Positions 44,156 through 53,418 of a stretch of DNA of 64,000 nucleotides are shown here, one piece after another; positions within the stretch are counted from its first letter, which is position 1; every line of letters starts with the position of its first letter. Origin of the DNA: Antarcticimicrobium sp. (lineage in GTDB: Bacteria; Pseudomonadota; Alphaproteobacteria; Rhodobacterales; Rhodobacteraceae). The DNA lies in the NCBI RefSeq assembly GCF_029212575.1, contig NZ_JARGPK010000095.1, positions 1-64,000 of the forward strand. Reading direction: 5' to 3'. The notes below the pieces were generated by a model. It searched no databases. It worked only from the letters and a program-made list of their open reading frames with translations, and was not told the origin of the DNA. A program made the translations under genes and the position numbers.

Positions 44156-44599
44156 TTACTTGGCGGCGGCCTTCTTGGCAGCCGTGGTCACCTCGTCGGT
44201 GGCCTTCTTGACGGCTTTGGTCGCGTCCTCGGTGATGTCCTTGCCAGCGGCCATCAGCAGCTCGACAGTATCCATCTGCAGTTTCTTGGCGACTTCGGCG
44301 AAGGCGGACATGTTCTCGGCGGCAACCTCGGCGGAGGCCGAAGCGAAATCGGTCATTGCCTTGGCATAGTCGGCGGGCTCGGTTTTGGCCTTCGACAGCT
44401 CGGCCAGTTTGGCCAGCGTGTCCTTGGTCCAGGTGCTCGAAATTTCCGAGGATTTGCCAGCGGCTTCAAGGGCCACGCCGGTCAGTTTCTCGTTCAGGCT
44501 CGCGGTCGACTTGAACGCACCTTCCATCGCGGAGGTATCCACGGGGAACGCGCCCATTGCGTCTTTCATCATCGCGGTAAAATCTTGGGTGTTTGCCAT
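44156..44599 (-). CDS. phaP: Phasin, copy 2
   Basis: The 147-residue phasin is clearly related to copy 1 across its length (VALEAAGKSSEISSTW, AKAMTDFASASAEVAAENMSAF, MDTVELLMAAGKD). Its tail is shorter and more Lys/Thr-rich. The ATG at 44599 begins the part that aligns with copy 1; ten extra upstream codons do not. It has its own operator pair and terminator, so the copies can be expressed independently under the same repressor. Confidence 0.92.
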   Translation of the reverse strand: MANTQDFTAMMKDAMGAFPVDTSAMEGAFKSTASLNEKLTGVALEAAGKSSEISSTWTKDTLAKLAELSKAKTEPADYAKAMTDFASASAEVAAENMSAFAEVAKKLQMDTVELLMAAGKDITEDATKAVKKATDEVTTAAKKAAAK

Positions 44600-44665
44600 T
44601 GTATCCGTCCTTAACGCTGTACGGGACAATCCCGTTACTCAACTCAGCCAAGGACAATATGCATG

Positions 44666-44704
44666 CTGCAACGCAGCATTTCAAGAGAAATCGCTGCACT
44701 GCAG
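44666..44704. promoter_or_regulatory. PhaR operator pair upstream of phasin copy 2
   Basis: CTGC-AAC-GCAG (44666-44676) and CTGC-ACT-GCAG (44694-44704) are 28 bases apart and start about 67 and 95 bases before the ATG. Geometry is nearly identical to the copy 1 pair, indicating a shared promoter design. Confidence 0.85.
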
Positions 44705-44728
44705 AAAAAACTTCATAACCCCATGAAA

Positions 44729-46534
44729 TCAGGCCTTTGACTTGGCCACCACATAGGTGCCAGGGGCCGGGGCCAGGCCGGGATGATCCGAATCACCGAT
44801 GTCCCTGGCCGGAATCTGCTTGCCGGAGCGCTTCGACAGCCATTCCTCCCAGCGTGGCCACCAGGAGCCTTCGTGAAAGGTCGCCCCCTCCATCCAGGCG
44901 TTCGCGTCGCCCTTGAGATCGGAGTTGGTGTAATGGCCGTATTTCTTCTTGCTCGGCGGGTTCACGATCCCGGCGATATGGCCCGATTCCGAGACGATGA
45001 AGATCTTTGATCGCGATCCCATCTGCTGCACGCCGCGGTAGATGTCCTTCCAGGCGGCGATGTGATCGGTCTCGCAGGAGATCGACATCAGCGGCACGCT
45101 CACATCCTTCACGTGCAGCGTCTCGCCCAGGATCTTGATCCCGTCCTCGCAGAACTCGTTACGCTGGCACAGCCCGCGCAGGTACTGCGTCGTCATCCGC
45201 CCCGGCAGGTTGGTGCTGTCGCCGTTCCAATACAGCAGGTCGAACGCCGGCGGCGCCTCGCCCAGCATGTAGCTGCGCACCGCCGGGCCGTAGACCAGAT
45301 CGTTCGAGCGCAGGTAAGAGAAGGTACGCGACATGATGTAGGAGCGCAGGATGCCCTGTTCGGCGACCTCCTCCTCGATCCCGTCGATGAAATCGTCCTG
45401 CAGGAAGGGGGTGAACTCCCCCTGGTCGGAAAAATCGGTCAGCGCGGTAAAGAAGGTTGCCGATTTAACCGATTTGTCGCCGCGCTTCTTCATCAGCGCC
45501 AGCGCCATCGACAGCGTGGTGCCGGCGATGCAATAGCCCACCGCGTTGACCTGCTCGACGCCGCAGATTGCCTTGACCTCGCGGATCGCGGCGAGAACCC
45601 CCTCCTCTATGTAATCCTCCAGCCCGATCTCGGCATAGGAGCGGTCGGGGTTGACCCAGCTGACCACGAACAGCGTATAGCCCTGTTCGACCACCCATTT
45701 GATCAGGCTGTTCTGCGGCTTGAGGTCAAGGATGTAGAACTTGTTGATCCAGGGCGGGAACAGCACGACGGGCGTTTCGTGCACGGTTTCGGTGCTCGGC
45801 TTGTACTGTATGACCTCCATCATCCGGTTGCGGTACACCACCTCACCCGGGCTGGCGGCGATGTTGCCGCCCACCTCGAATGCCTGTTCGTCGGCCAGGC
45901 GGACCACCAGTTCGCCGTCGTTGGCCTCCAGATCGGCGATCAGATTTTCCAGCCCCTGCACCAGCGACTGCCCCTCGGTCTCCAGCGCTTTTTCAAGCGC
46001 GTCCGGGTTGGTCGCCAGGTAATTGGTCGGCGACATCATGTCGACGATCTGCTGGGCAAAATAGCTCAGCCGCCGCTTTTCCTTTGCGTCCATGCCTTCG
46101 ACCCCGGCCACCGCCTGTTCGATAGCCTCGGCATTGATCAGGTACTGCTGCTTGACGAAGTTGAAATAGGGGTGGCTGTCCCAAAGGGGGTTGGAAAACC
46201 GCTTGTCGCTGGGGCCCGGATCCTCGGGCGCGACCAGCTTGCCCTGCGCCAGCGCCTGCTGCGCCTCGGCGAAATGCTTGACCGATTTGCCCCAGAACTC
46301 GATCTGATCCTCCAGCAGCTTGGCCGGGTTCTGCATCGCCTGGCTCCAATAGGCGGTGGCGGCGCGGGTGAACAATTCCTGGTTCGGGGCATTCAGGGCC
46401 GGGTTGTGGGTGGTCTTGTGCGACATCACCTCCATCAACCGCTTTGAGAGGGCTTCGACCTTCCTGAGGTTTTCAGTCAATTTATCGAGATGTTCATGCC
46501 CTAGGGCGCCACCTCCATCGTCACTAGTTGTCAT
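44729..46534 (-). CDS. phaC: Class I polyhydroxyalkanoate synthase
   Basis: The 601-residue protein has an N-terminal helical domain and an alpha/beta hydrolase catalytic domain. The lipase-like box is GYCIAGT with nucleophile Cys335; PPWINKFYILDL and LYWNGDSTNLPGR (catalytic Asp region) are hallmark PhaC segments, and SESGHIAGIVNPP holds the catalytic His. It polymerises (R)-3-hydroxyacyl-CoA into PHA on granules. It is divergent from phaZ with an operator-like site in the shared promoter region. Confidence 0.97.
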   Translation of the reverse strand: MTTSDDGGGALGHEHLDKLTENLRKVEALSKRLMEVMSHKTTHNPALNAPNQELFTRAATAYWSQAMQNPAKLLEDQIEFWGKSVKHFAEAQQALAQGKLVAPEDPGPSDKRFSNPLWDSHPYFNFVKQQYLINAEAIEQAVAGVEGMDAKEKRRLSYFAQQIVDMMSPTNYLATNPDALEKALETEGQSLVQGLENLIADLEANDGELVVRLADEQAFEVGGNIAASPGEVVYRNRMMEVIQYKPSTETVHETPVVLFPPWINKFYILDLKPQNSLIKWVVEQGYTLFVVSWVNPDRSYAEIGLEDYIEEGVLAAIREVKAICGVEQVNAVGYCIAGTTLSMALALMKKRGDKSVKSATFFTALTDFSDQGEFTPFLQDDFIDGIEEEVAEQGILRSYIMSRTFSYLRSNDLVYGPAVRSYMLGEAPPAFDLLYWNGDSTNLPGRMTTQYLRGLCQRNEFCEDGIKILGETLHVKDVSVPLMSISCETDHIAAWKDIYRGVQQMGSRSKIFIVSESGHIAGIVNPPSKKKYGHYTNSDLKGDANAWMEGATFHEGSWWPRWEEWLSKRSGKQIPARDIGDSDHPGLAPAPGTYVVAKSKA

Positions 46535-46558
46535 TTTAACGAATCCCCCCTACTCTTT

Positions 46559-46569
46559 CTGCTACGCAG
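46559..46569. promoter_or_regulatory. Single PhaR-type site in the phaC-phaZ intergenic region
   Basis: CTGC-TAC-GCAG matches the same element. It is 25 bases before the phaC ATG and 76 bases before the phaZ ATG. The latter distance resembles that at the phasin promoters, so phaZ control is plausible. Confidence 0.7.
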
Positions 46570-46644
46570 AATACCGTCGCAGCGTTCGGGAGGCAAAGCG
46601 GCGTTTGAACCAAATGATACTGGTCGCAAACCGAGGAGACCCGA

Positions 46645-47931
46645 ATGCGCTATATGATGACCTACGATCTGATGGAGACGGCCAGAAACGCCAACCAGTG
46701 GCTTGGCGCGACGGCACAGTCCTTCGCCTCTTACCCCGCCTTCAGCATGGCACCGATCCCGCTGTTCAACTGGATGGCTGCCTGGGGCGAGGTGACCGAG
46801 CGCACCTTCCAGCGCATGGCGACCAAGCCCGACTGGGGCATCCGCACCGTCACCTGCGAGGATGGCAAAGACCATGTGGTGGATATCCAGACGGTTGTCG
46901 AAAGGCCGTTCGGCGATCTCATCTACTTCAAGGTTCCGGGCCGGGACATCCAGCCGCGCAAGGTTCTTCTGGTCGCGCCGATGTCCGGGCACTATGCCAC
47001 CCTGCTCCGGTCGACCGCCCAGAGCCTGCTGCCCGATTGCGAACTTTACGTGACGGACTGGCACAACGCGCGCGACATCCCGGTTTCCGAGGGCAAGTTC
47101 GACATCGAGGATTACACCCTATACCTCGTTGATTTCATGCGTCATCTGGGGCCGGATACCCATGTGATCGCGGTCTGCCAGCCGGCGCCGCTGACGCTGG
47201 CCGCCACCGCCTATCTGGCCGAGCAGGACCCCGATGCACAGCCGCTGTCGCTGACCCTGATCGGCGGCCCGATCGACCCCGATGCCACCCCCACCGACGT
47301 GACCGATTTCGGCCGCCGCGTCACCATGGGCCAGCTCGAGGAAACCATGATCCAGCGGGTCGGATTCAAGAACAAGGGAGTCGGACGTCTGGTCTACCCC
47401 GGGCTGCTGCAGCTCGCCTCCTTCATGTCGATGAACTCGGACCGGCACTCGCAGGCCTTTTCCAGCCAGATCCAGCGCGTGGTGCGCGGCGAGGCCGGCG
47501 ATCACGACGCGCACAACCGGTTCTACGACGAATACCTGGCGGTGATGGACATGACCGCGGAATTCTACCTGTCGACCGTCGACCGCATCTTCAAGCGCGG
47601 CGAGATCGCCAAGAACGAATTCGTTGTCGACGGCCACAAGGTGGACATCGGCAAGATCACCAAGGTCGCGGTCAAGACCGTCGAGGGCGCCAACGACGAC
47701 ATCTCGGCCCCCGGTCAGTGCATCGCCGCGCTCGACCTGTGCACCGGCCTGCCCGACAGCATGAAGGCCAGCCATGTCGAGCCCGGCGCCGGCCACTACG
47801 GTATCTTCGCCGGCCGGTCCTGGCGCGACAATATCCGCCCGCTGGTGATCGAGTTCATGAACGCCAACAGCTCGGCCCCGGCGCCGCGGCGCGCGCGCCG
47901 CCCGGCCAACCGCAACGCCGCCGCGAGCTGA
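46645..47931 (+). CDS. phaZ: Intracellular polyhydroxyalkanoate depolymerase
   Basis: The protein has 428 residues. The sequence lacks a signal peptide and has the intracellular PhaZ pattern: YMMTYDLMETARNANQWLG at the start, the active-site HVIAVCQPAP with Cys178 in place of Ser, and EPGAGHYGIFAGRSWR with the catalytic His near the C-terminus. It mobilises stored PHA to hydroxy acids. It is divergent from phaC; synthesis and degradation genes therefore share a regulatory region. Confidence 0.95.
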   Translation: MRYMMTYDLMETARNANQWLGATAQSFASYPAFSMAPIPLFNWMAAWGEVTERTFQRMATKPDWGIRTVTCEDGKDHVVDIQTVVERPFGDLIYFKVPGRDIQPRKVLLVAPMSGHYATLLRSTAQSLLPDCELYVTDWHNARDIPVSEGKFDIEDYTLYLVDFMRHLGPDTHVIAVCQPAPLTLAATAYLAEQDPDAQPLSLTLIGGPIDPDATPTDVTDFGRRVTMGQLEETMIQRVGFKNKGVGRLVYPGLLQLASFMSMNSDRHSQAFSSQIQRVVRGEAGDHDAHNRFYDEYLAVMDMTAEFYLSTVDRIFKRGEIAKNEFVVDGHKVDIGKITKVAVKTVEGANDDISAPGQCIAALDLCTGLPDSMKASHVEPGAGHYGIFAGRSWRDNIRPLVIEFMNANSSAPAPRRARRPANRNAAAS

Positions 47932-48006
47932 CCGGAACGATGGCGCGGCGGACTAACGCCGCCGTGCTTGCCCTATCCCGACTGGGACAGACCCCGCGCC
48001 CGGCCG

Positions 48007-48723
48007 TCAGCCCGCGGTCGCGGCCCGAGGCATATCGAACCAGTGGCGCAGCGCCGCCAGCGTCTCCTCCGGGGCTTCGAGCGGCGGCAGGTGCCCGGCC
48101 GTCTCGATCACCGTCAGCTCGGCCGTGGGTATCAGCTCGGCCATGAAGCTGTGCCGTTTCACCGGGGTCAGCCGGTCATGCGCGCCGCACAGGATCAGCG
48201 TCGGCACCTTGCACTTGCGCAGGGTGCTCTGCTGGTCCCGGCGCCGCTGCAAGGCGCGGTTCTGGCGCACGAAAACCTCCGGCCCCAGATCGGCGGCCAT
48301 GGCATAGACCGTGTTCAGCACCTCCATCCGCCCCGGCCCGGGGGCGAGGTAGTCGGGCTTCATCGCCTCGCGCATCACCGCGTCCAGCCGCCCGGCCCGC
48401 ACGCTGACGATCATCGGTTCGCGCGCCGCCGCCTCGGGCGGAGATTCGGCCAGCGGGTTGGTATCCATCAGGCACAGTCGCGTCACCCGGTCCGGCACCC
48501 GGCGCAGGATCTCCATCGCCACGATGCCGCCCATGCTGAGCCCGGCCAGAGCAAAGCGTTGCGGCAATTGATCGATGATGTTCGAAGCGATCTCCTCGAT
48601 TCGCTCGCCCAGGGTGACCGGCGCCACCATCACCGCGCGCTCGCGCGTCAGGATGTTGATCTGCGGCTCGAAAATGCGCGCGTCGCACATCATTCCGGGC
48701 AACAGGACGAGGGCTTCGGTCAT
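48007..48723 (-). CDS. Alpha/beta hydrolase
   Basis: The 238-residue protein has a nucleophile elbow AGLSMGGIVAM (Ser about 79), an acid in LCGAHDRLTP and His in TAGHLPPLEAP near the C-terminus. There is no signal peptide, so it acts in the cytosol. The start at 48723 begins the fold (TEALVLLPGMMCDARIF); longer upstream sequence is unrelated. Substrate is unknown. Its position beside phaZ suggests but does not show a role in ester turnover. Confidence 0.85.
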   Translation of the reverse strand: MTEALVLLPGMMCDARIFEPQINILTRERAVMVAPVTLGERIEEIASNIIDQLPQRFALAGLSMGGIVAMEILRRVPDRVTRLCLMDTNPLAESPPEAAAREPMIVSVRAGRLDAVMREAMKPDYLAPGPGRMEVLNTVYAMAADLGPEVFVRQNRALQRRRDQQSTLRKCKVPTLILCGAHDRLTPVKRHSFMAELIPTAELTVIETAGHLPPLEAPEETLAALRHWFDMPRAATAG

Positions 48724-48820
48724 GCGGGATTCCTTTGCTTCATCAACGGATACGGGCACCTGGCCCCTGTCGCCACCATGCGGTTTTCCGCCCGCGTCCA
48801 CAAGCGGTTGCGACACTTGT

Positions 48821-49453
48821 TCAGGGGTAGGCGACGCCGCGAAAGGGCGGGAAATCGCCATGGCGCGCGCGCCGCTCCGCCGCCCGCTCGCCCGCGGCCT
48901 CTCCGGCGTGCAGCAGGGTGCCGCGCGGCGCGATATAGCTGTCGATGCGGCGCAGAGGCAAGGGCCGCCAGGCGATGTTGAAGGCGCAGAGCCTGGGAAA
49001 GAACCAGACCTCGGAAAACGGCAGGTGATCGTAGAGCCACCAGGCCAGATCGCGCCAGTCGCGCCCCTGCGCATAGCGGTCGGCGAACCAGGGGATCACG
49101 ATGCTCGCCCCCGCCACCCGGTCCGCGCCGCGCCCGCGATCCCAGATATGGCATTCCAGCGGATGATCGTTGCGCGCGCAGTTCAGGCCGTTCTCGTTGC
49201 CGAACCGGTTCAGCGCCGCCGAGCGATAGCCCGAGCGCACCGCGATCCGGCCAAAGGTCTCCTCCAGAGGATCGAGCAGGGTTTCGCAGAACGCGCGGCC
49301 GGTCTCGATCGCCAGGTCGGGATCGTCCGGCAGGTTGGGGATGCGGTGAAAACTGCCAATCTCGGAATAGAGGAAATCGCGGAAATAGAAATGCTTCGAC
49401 AGCCGGACGCGGCCCAGCTCCTCCAGCCCGCGCATGCTGCCCGGTGTCCGCAT
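48821..49453 (-). CDS. Hypothetical protein, possible peptidase M15-like fold
   Basis: The protein has 210 residues. FRDFLYSEIG, AVRSGYRSAALNRF, CARNDHPLECHIWDRG and SEVWFFPRLCAFNI follow the order seen in M15/Hedgehog-like DD-peptidases. The usual HxxxxxxD metal motif is degenerate (the HIWDRG region retains His and Asp). No signal peptide is seen. Family placement is tentative. It lies 4 bases after an alpha/beta hydrolase gene and is probably cotranscribed with it. Confidence 0.6.
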   Translation of the reverse strand: MRTPGSMRGLEELGRVRLSKHFYFRDFLYSEIGSFHRIPNLPDDPDLAIETGRAFCETLLDPLEETFGRIAVRSGYRSAALNRFGNENGLNCARNDHPLECHIWDRGRGADRVAGASIVIPWFADRYAQGRDWRDLAWWLYDHLPFSEVWFFPRLCAFNIAWRPLPLRRIDSYIAPRGTLLHAGEAAGERAAERRARHGDFPPFRGVAYP

Positions 49454-49457
49454 GGGC

Positions 49458-50444
49458 CTAGCGCAGCCCCTGCGCGTGCAGCCAGTCGACCATCGCCAGC
49501 GCCGCCGCCCCGGTCTGGCCCGGTGACAGGATATCGCCGGCGATGACATGGGCGTTCGGATCGTCGCCCGGCCCCATGGTCACCGCCTGTACCTGCGCGC
49601 CATCGCCCCAGCGCGCGGCGATCTCGCGGCTGATGTCGGGGCGCACCACCCGGTCGTCGTCCGACAGCCAGAACAGCGCTGGAATCCCCGCGCCGGAATA
49701 ATCCAGTCGCGCCGCGCGGCGCACCAGCGCCGCCATCGGCATCAGCGCCACGGTGGGATAGGTGGTGGTCCAATAGCGCGCCTGCCCATCGTTCTGCGGC
49801 GCGAAGGCGCGCTCGCGCCCGGCCGCCAGCGGCACCCAGTAGCGCGCGCCGGGCAGGGTCAGCAGCACCGCCGCCGGATCGTTGATGCCGAAATTGGGCG
49901 AGACGAACACCGCCGCATCGACCCCCTCGGACATTTGCGGGTTCTGCAGCGCCACGGCGGCGAGGGTGGCACCGGTGGAGGTGGCGATCACCGCCACCCG
50001 CTCGCCCACCGCGCGGGCCACCGCCAGCCCCTCGGCCAGATCCGCCATCCAGTCGCCGACATCCGCCTCGGCCATCGCCGCGCCGCCGCGCCCGTGGCCG
50101 CGCAGCCGGGTATAGACCAGGTTCGCGCCCAGCGCCTCGGCCACCAGGTCGGGCACCGGGCGGATCTCTTCCGAGGTGGCGGAAAACCCGTGCACGTAGA
50201 GGATCGAGACCGGCGTCCGCCGCTCCTCGTATCCCGGGCGCCAGACCACCCGCTTCTCCACGCCCGGGGTGATGTCATCGAACCGGGCCTCCTGCCCGGC
50301 CAGATAAGTCGCAATGCCCGCATCCAGCGTCGCGGCCTCGAACCCCGCGTGGAGCGGCACCGCCTCATAGGGACCAAATGCCCAGAGCAGGGCCGCGACC
50401 GCACCGAGGGTAAAAAGACCGCGCCTCAACCGTTTACCGAACAT
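49458..50444 (-). CDS. Membrane-anchored alpha/beta hydrolase
   Basis: The 328-residue protein has an N-terminal uncleaved hydrophobic segment (LRRGLFTLGAVAALLWAF), an oxyanion loop YVHGFSATSEE, nucleophile in IATSTGAT, acid in WLSDDDRVV and a C-terminal His (NAHVIAGD). It is likely periplasm-facing and attached to the inner membrane. Substrate is unknown. It follows the next esterase after 6 bases. Confidence 0.82.
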   Translation of the reverse strand: MFGKRLRRGLFTLGAVAALLWAFGPYEAVPLHAGFEAATLDAGIATYLAGQEARFDDITPGVEKRVVWRPGYEERRTPVSILYVHGFSATSEEIRPVPDLVAEALGANLVYTRLRGHGRGGAAMAEADVGDWMADLAEGLAVARAVGERVAVIATSTGATLAAVALQNPQMSEGVDAAVFVSPNFGINDPAAVLLTLPGARYWVPLAAGRERAFAPQNDGQARYWTTTYPTVALMPMAALVRRAARLDYSGAGIPALFWLSDDDRVVRPDISREIAARWGDGAQVQAVTMGPGDDPNAHVIAGDILSPGQTGAAALAMVDWLHAQGLR

Positions 50445-50450
50445 TTACCA

Positions 50451-51200
50451 TCACTCCGCCTCGACGACCTCTTCCAGCGCCGCCTCGATCAGCCCCAGAC
50501 AGGGACCGTCGGAAAACCGGTGATCGGCATCCTTGACCAACGTCAGCCGCATGTCCGGACAATTCGCGTGATCCATCAGGCGCAGCGCCGTCTCGGTGGA
50601 CACAGCGGTATCGGCGGTGCCCTGCAGACAGCGCACCGGGAACGGCAGCGCCAGCGGGTCGCGCAGCACCAGCCGGCGGCGGCCGTCCTCGATCATCCGC
50701 CTGGAAATGACATAGGGCTCCATATAATCGGACTCCTTCACCACATGCCCCTGACGCTCCAACTGCGCCTTCTCGGCATCCGTGAAACTGGCCCAATAGC
50801 CGTCCTCGGTGAAATCGGGCGCGGCGGCGATGGTGACCAACCCCTTGATCCGCTGCGGAATCGCCCGCGCCATCAACAGCGCCTGCCAACCGCCCATGGA
50901 GGAGCCGACCGGCACGATCCCGCCCTCGGTCAGTGCGCCCACGGCGGCCAGCGCATCCTCGTGCCAGTCGCCGATGCACCCCCCTTCGAAGGTGCCGCTG
51001 CTTTCGCCGTGGCCGGAATAGTCGAACCGCAGGAAGGCGCGGCCGCGCGCCCTGGCCCAGGCCTCGAGATGCAACGCCTTGGTCCCCTCCATGTCGGATT
51101 TCAATCCGCCGAGGAACACGATCCAGGGCCCCTGCCCCGTGCTGCGATGATAGGCGAGCCGGCGCCCCTGGGGCGTTTCGAGAAATGTCGTTGCGGGCAT
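50451..51200 (-). CDS. Alpha/beta hydrolase (carboxylesterase-like)
   Basis: The 249-residue protein starts at 51200 with AGGAG 7 bases upstream. Motifs are FDYSGHGESSG, VGSSMGGWQALL (nucleophile Ser), LQGTADTAV (acid) and KDADHRFSDGP (His), matching small carboxylesterases such as palmitoyl-thioesterase ABHD10-like proteins. It leads a minus-strand three-gene run with the two preceding entries. Confidence 0.85.
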   Translation of the reverse strand: MPATTFLETPQGRRLAYHRSTGQGPWIVFLGGLKSDMEGTKALHLEAWARARGRAFLRFDYSGHGESSGTFEGGCIGDWHEDALAAVGALTEGGIVPVGSSMGGWQALLMARAIPQRIKGLVTIAAAPDFTEDGYWASFTDAEKAQLERQGHVVKESDYMEPYVISRRMIEDGRRRLVLRDPLALPFPVRCLQGTADTAVSTETALRLMDHANCPDMRLTLVKDADHRFSDGPCLGLIEAALEEVVEAE

Positions 51201-51469
51201 GTGATCTCCTTGGCCGGGATCATGCCGACAGGTGGCGCGCCGTGCAATCGTCAATTGCCGCGCGCCGGCGGCTCCAGGATCCATGGCAATATTTCCGATG
51301 GTGCGCTGCTGTTCGCAATGCGTCGCATGTGGATCAGGCAACCGGGCTGAACGGTGCGAAAACCGGGCCGGAGCCGCTGGAAAACCTGTCGCGGCGCTGA
51401 CATAGAAACGTGATGCACCCGGGGCCGGGGCAGCTTCCGCGCCCCTCGAACCCTTGGACCGGACCACCG

Positions 51470-52354
51470 ATGAGCACATACGCCCTTACCGTTTCCTGCC
51501 CCACCCGGCGCGGCATCGTCGCCGCCGTCGCCGGCTACCTCGCCGAGACCGGCTGCAACATCCTCGACAGCCACCAGTTCGACGACCTGCAGACCGGCCG
51601 CTTTTTCATGCGCGTCAGCTTCGACAGCGAAGAGGGCCGGACCCGCGATCAGCTGACCGAGGGCTTTGCCCCGGTGGCCGAGCGGATGGAGATGGCGTTC
51701 GACGTGCACCACGCCGCGGAGCGGATGAAGGTGCTGCTGATGGTGTCCCGCTTCGGCCACTGTCTGAACGACCTGCTCTATCGCTGGCGCATCGGCGCGC
51801 TGCCGGTGGACATCGTCGGCGTGGTGTCGAACCATCTCGATTACCAGAAACTGGTGGTCAACCATGACATCCCGTTCCACCACATCAAGGTCACCAAAGA
51901 CAATAAACCCCAGGCCGAGGCCGCGATCATGCAGGTGGTCGAGGATACCGGGGCCGAGCTGATCGTGCTGGCGCGCTACATGCAGATCCTCAGCGACCAG
52001 ATGTGCCAGAAGATGTCCGGGCGGATCATCAACATCCACCATTCCTTCCTGCCCAGCTTCAAGGGCGCCAACCCCTACAAGCAGGCGTTCGAACGGGGGG
52101 TGAAGCTGATCGGGGCGACCGCCCACTATGTCACCGCCGATCTCGACGAGGGGCCGATCATCGAGCAGGACACCGTGCGCGTCACCCATGCGCAGTCCTC
52201 GGGCGACTATGTCTCGCTCGGCCGCGATGTGGAGGCCCAGGTGCTGGCCCGCGCGATCCACGCCCATATCCACCACCGCACCTTCATCAACGGCAACAAG
52301 ACCGTGGTTTTCCCCGCCTCGCCCGGCTCCTACGCCAGTGAAAAGATGGGCTAA
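51470..52354 (+). CDS. purU: Formyltetrahydrofolate deformylase
   Basis: The protein has 294 residues: an N-terminal ACT domain (YALTVSCPTRRGIVAAVAGY, residues 1-80) and a C-terminal formyltransferase-like domain with RYMQILS, INIHHSFLPSFKGANPY (catalytic Asn/His) and VTADLDEGPIIEQD (catalytic Asp). It hydrolyses 10-formyl-THF to formate and THF. In this group it often serves C1 flux from methylated compounds. The 269-base upstream gap shows no recognisable riboswitch. Confidence 0.95.
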   Translation: MSTYALTVSCPTRRGIVAAVAGYLAETGCNILDSHQFDDLQTGRFFMRVSFDSEEGRTRDQLTEGFAPVAERMEMAFDVHHAAERMKVLLMVSRFGHCLNDLLYRWRIGALPVDIVGVVSNHLDYQKLVVNHDIPFHHIKVTKDNKPQAEAAIMQVVEDTGAELIVLARYMQILSDQMCQKMSGRIINIHHSFLPSFKGANPYKQAFERGVKLIGATAHYVTADLDEGPIIEQDTVRVTHAQSSGDYVSLGRDVEAQVLARAIHAHIHHRTFINGNKTVVFPASPGSYASEKMG

Positions 52355-52684
52355 GCGGGCCACCCCGCTCCGGTTTCGGCGGGCGCGGGGAAACGTCGGA
52401 AGGGTGGCCGGGCTGACCCGATGTTCCGCGAGATGGCTGAAGGGATACCGAGAGCACCGGCCCTTGTTTCACCGGACACCCAGACGGTTTCCCCTTTGAC
52501 CCTTATCACCTCGCGACCCGATGCAGGTCGCCGGACGCCGAAACCTTGCTGTGCTGCCCCCCGAAAATTAGAGGGGAGCCGGATCACCAGTCCTTGCAAA
52601 GTCCGCTCGTGCTCAATGTTCTTGCACGGGTCAGTTTGAAGGATTGACGCTGGAGACAACTTGAATACCAAAAGGTTACATCAC
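52355..52684. other. 330-base stretch with no recognisable gene
   Basis: No open frame here shows a known protein, and both strands give only low-complexity Arg/Pro-rich translations. A short AGCGGG/CCCGCT stem follows the purU stop. The segment leads into the decayed sulfotransferase gene and may be eroded accessory DNA. Confidence 0.5.
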
Positions 52685-53407
52685 ATGAGCAAAGTGCTAT
52701 TGGCAGGCGGATGCGCTCGCTCGGGAACTACCGCCCTACGGAAATGGCCGAATTCATCTCCCTGGTTTTATATCGGAAACGAACGCCATACAAAGCTCGC
52801 CTAAAGGTCCCGCACGTTCGATCTGGACCTGTTCGAACCCGAGCGGTTCGCCGATGTCCGCGATAGCGACAGTGCTATCCCGCAACTCTACGTTGAAAAA
52901 GACGCGCAGCGCATCGCCCAGACGGTCGAGCTTGGCGGGGTGTTGGGTGACAAGATCCCGCGCCTGGCCGACATCAAGACTGAGAGCGGGCTGAATGACA
53001 GCGCCGACGTGAAATACCTTGTCATCCTGCGCAACCTTTTCGACGTCGCCAGTTTCTACAAGGCTCGAGCCGAAGAGGCACGCGAATGGACCCCCGACCG
53101 GGGCGCGATGAGTGCCATCAAGGAATGGAATCGCGCCCTGGGCTGGGCCAGCGACCACTCCGAAAAGGCCAACACTTTCGTCCTGTGCTACGAGACCTTC
53201 TTTTTCGGCGACACCGAACCGCGCGAGCTATACGATTTCCTTGAAGTGCCGGCCGAGCACATCGAGACGCTGAATACAGCCCTCGAAGCTTTCCGCAAGG
53301 AAAGCGCCGGTCTTGAAACGCGCCGGCTCAACATCCTGTCTCCCAATGAGCGTATGGAAATTTGCCGCCGTGGCAAATTCGCAGCCTATCGGAAACTCCT
53401 GGACTGA
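52685..53407 (+). pseudogene. Sulfotransferase gene interrupted by an in-frame stop
   Basis: The reading frame from ATG 52685 encodes KVLLAGGCARSGTTAL, a PAPS 5'-phosphosulphate loop. The frame hits a TAA at 52802-52804 (codon 40) and then continues without frame change through DLFEPERFADVR, GDKIPRL and the 3'-phosphate-type segment YLVILRNLFDVASF to the stop at 53407. Only one nonsense codon therefore separates it from an intact gene of about 240 residues. A GTG at 52940 could still start a 155-residue fragment that lacks the cofactor loop. Confidence 0.75.
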
Positions 53408-53418
53408 TCGGGGCGATG

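Noticed and set aside
51201-51469. Possible riboswitch before purU
   Set aside because: I looked for conserved cores of known folate, SAM or glycine riboswitches and saw none that I could defend.
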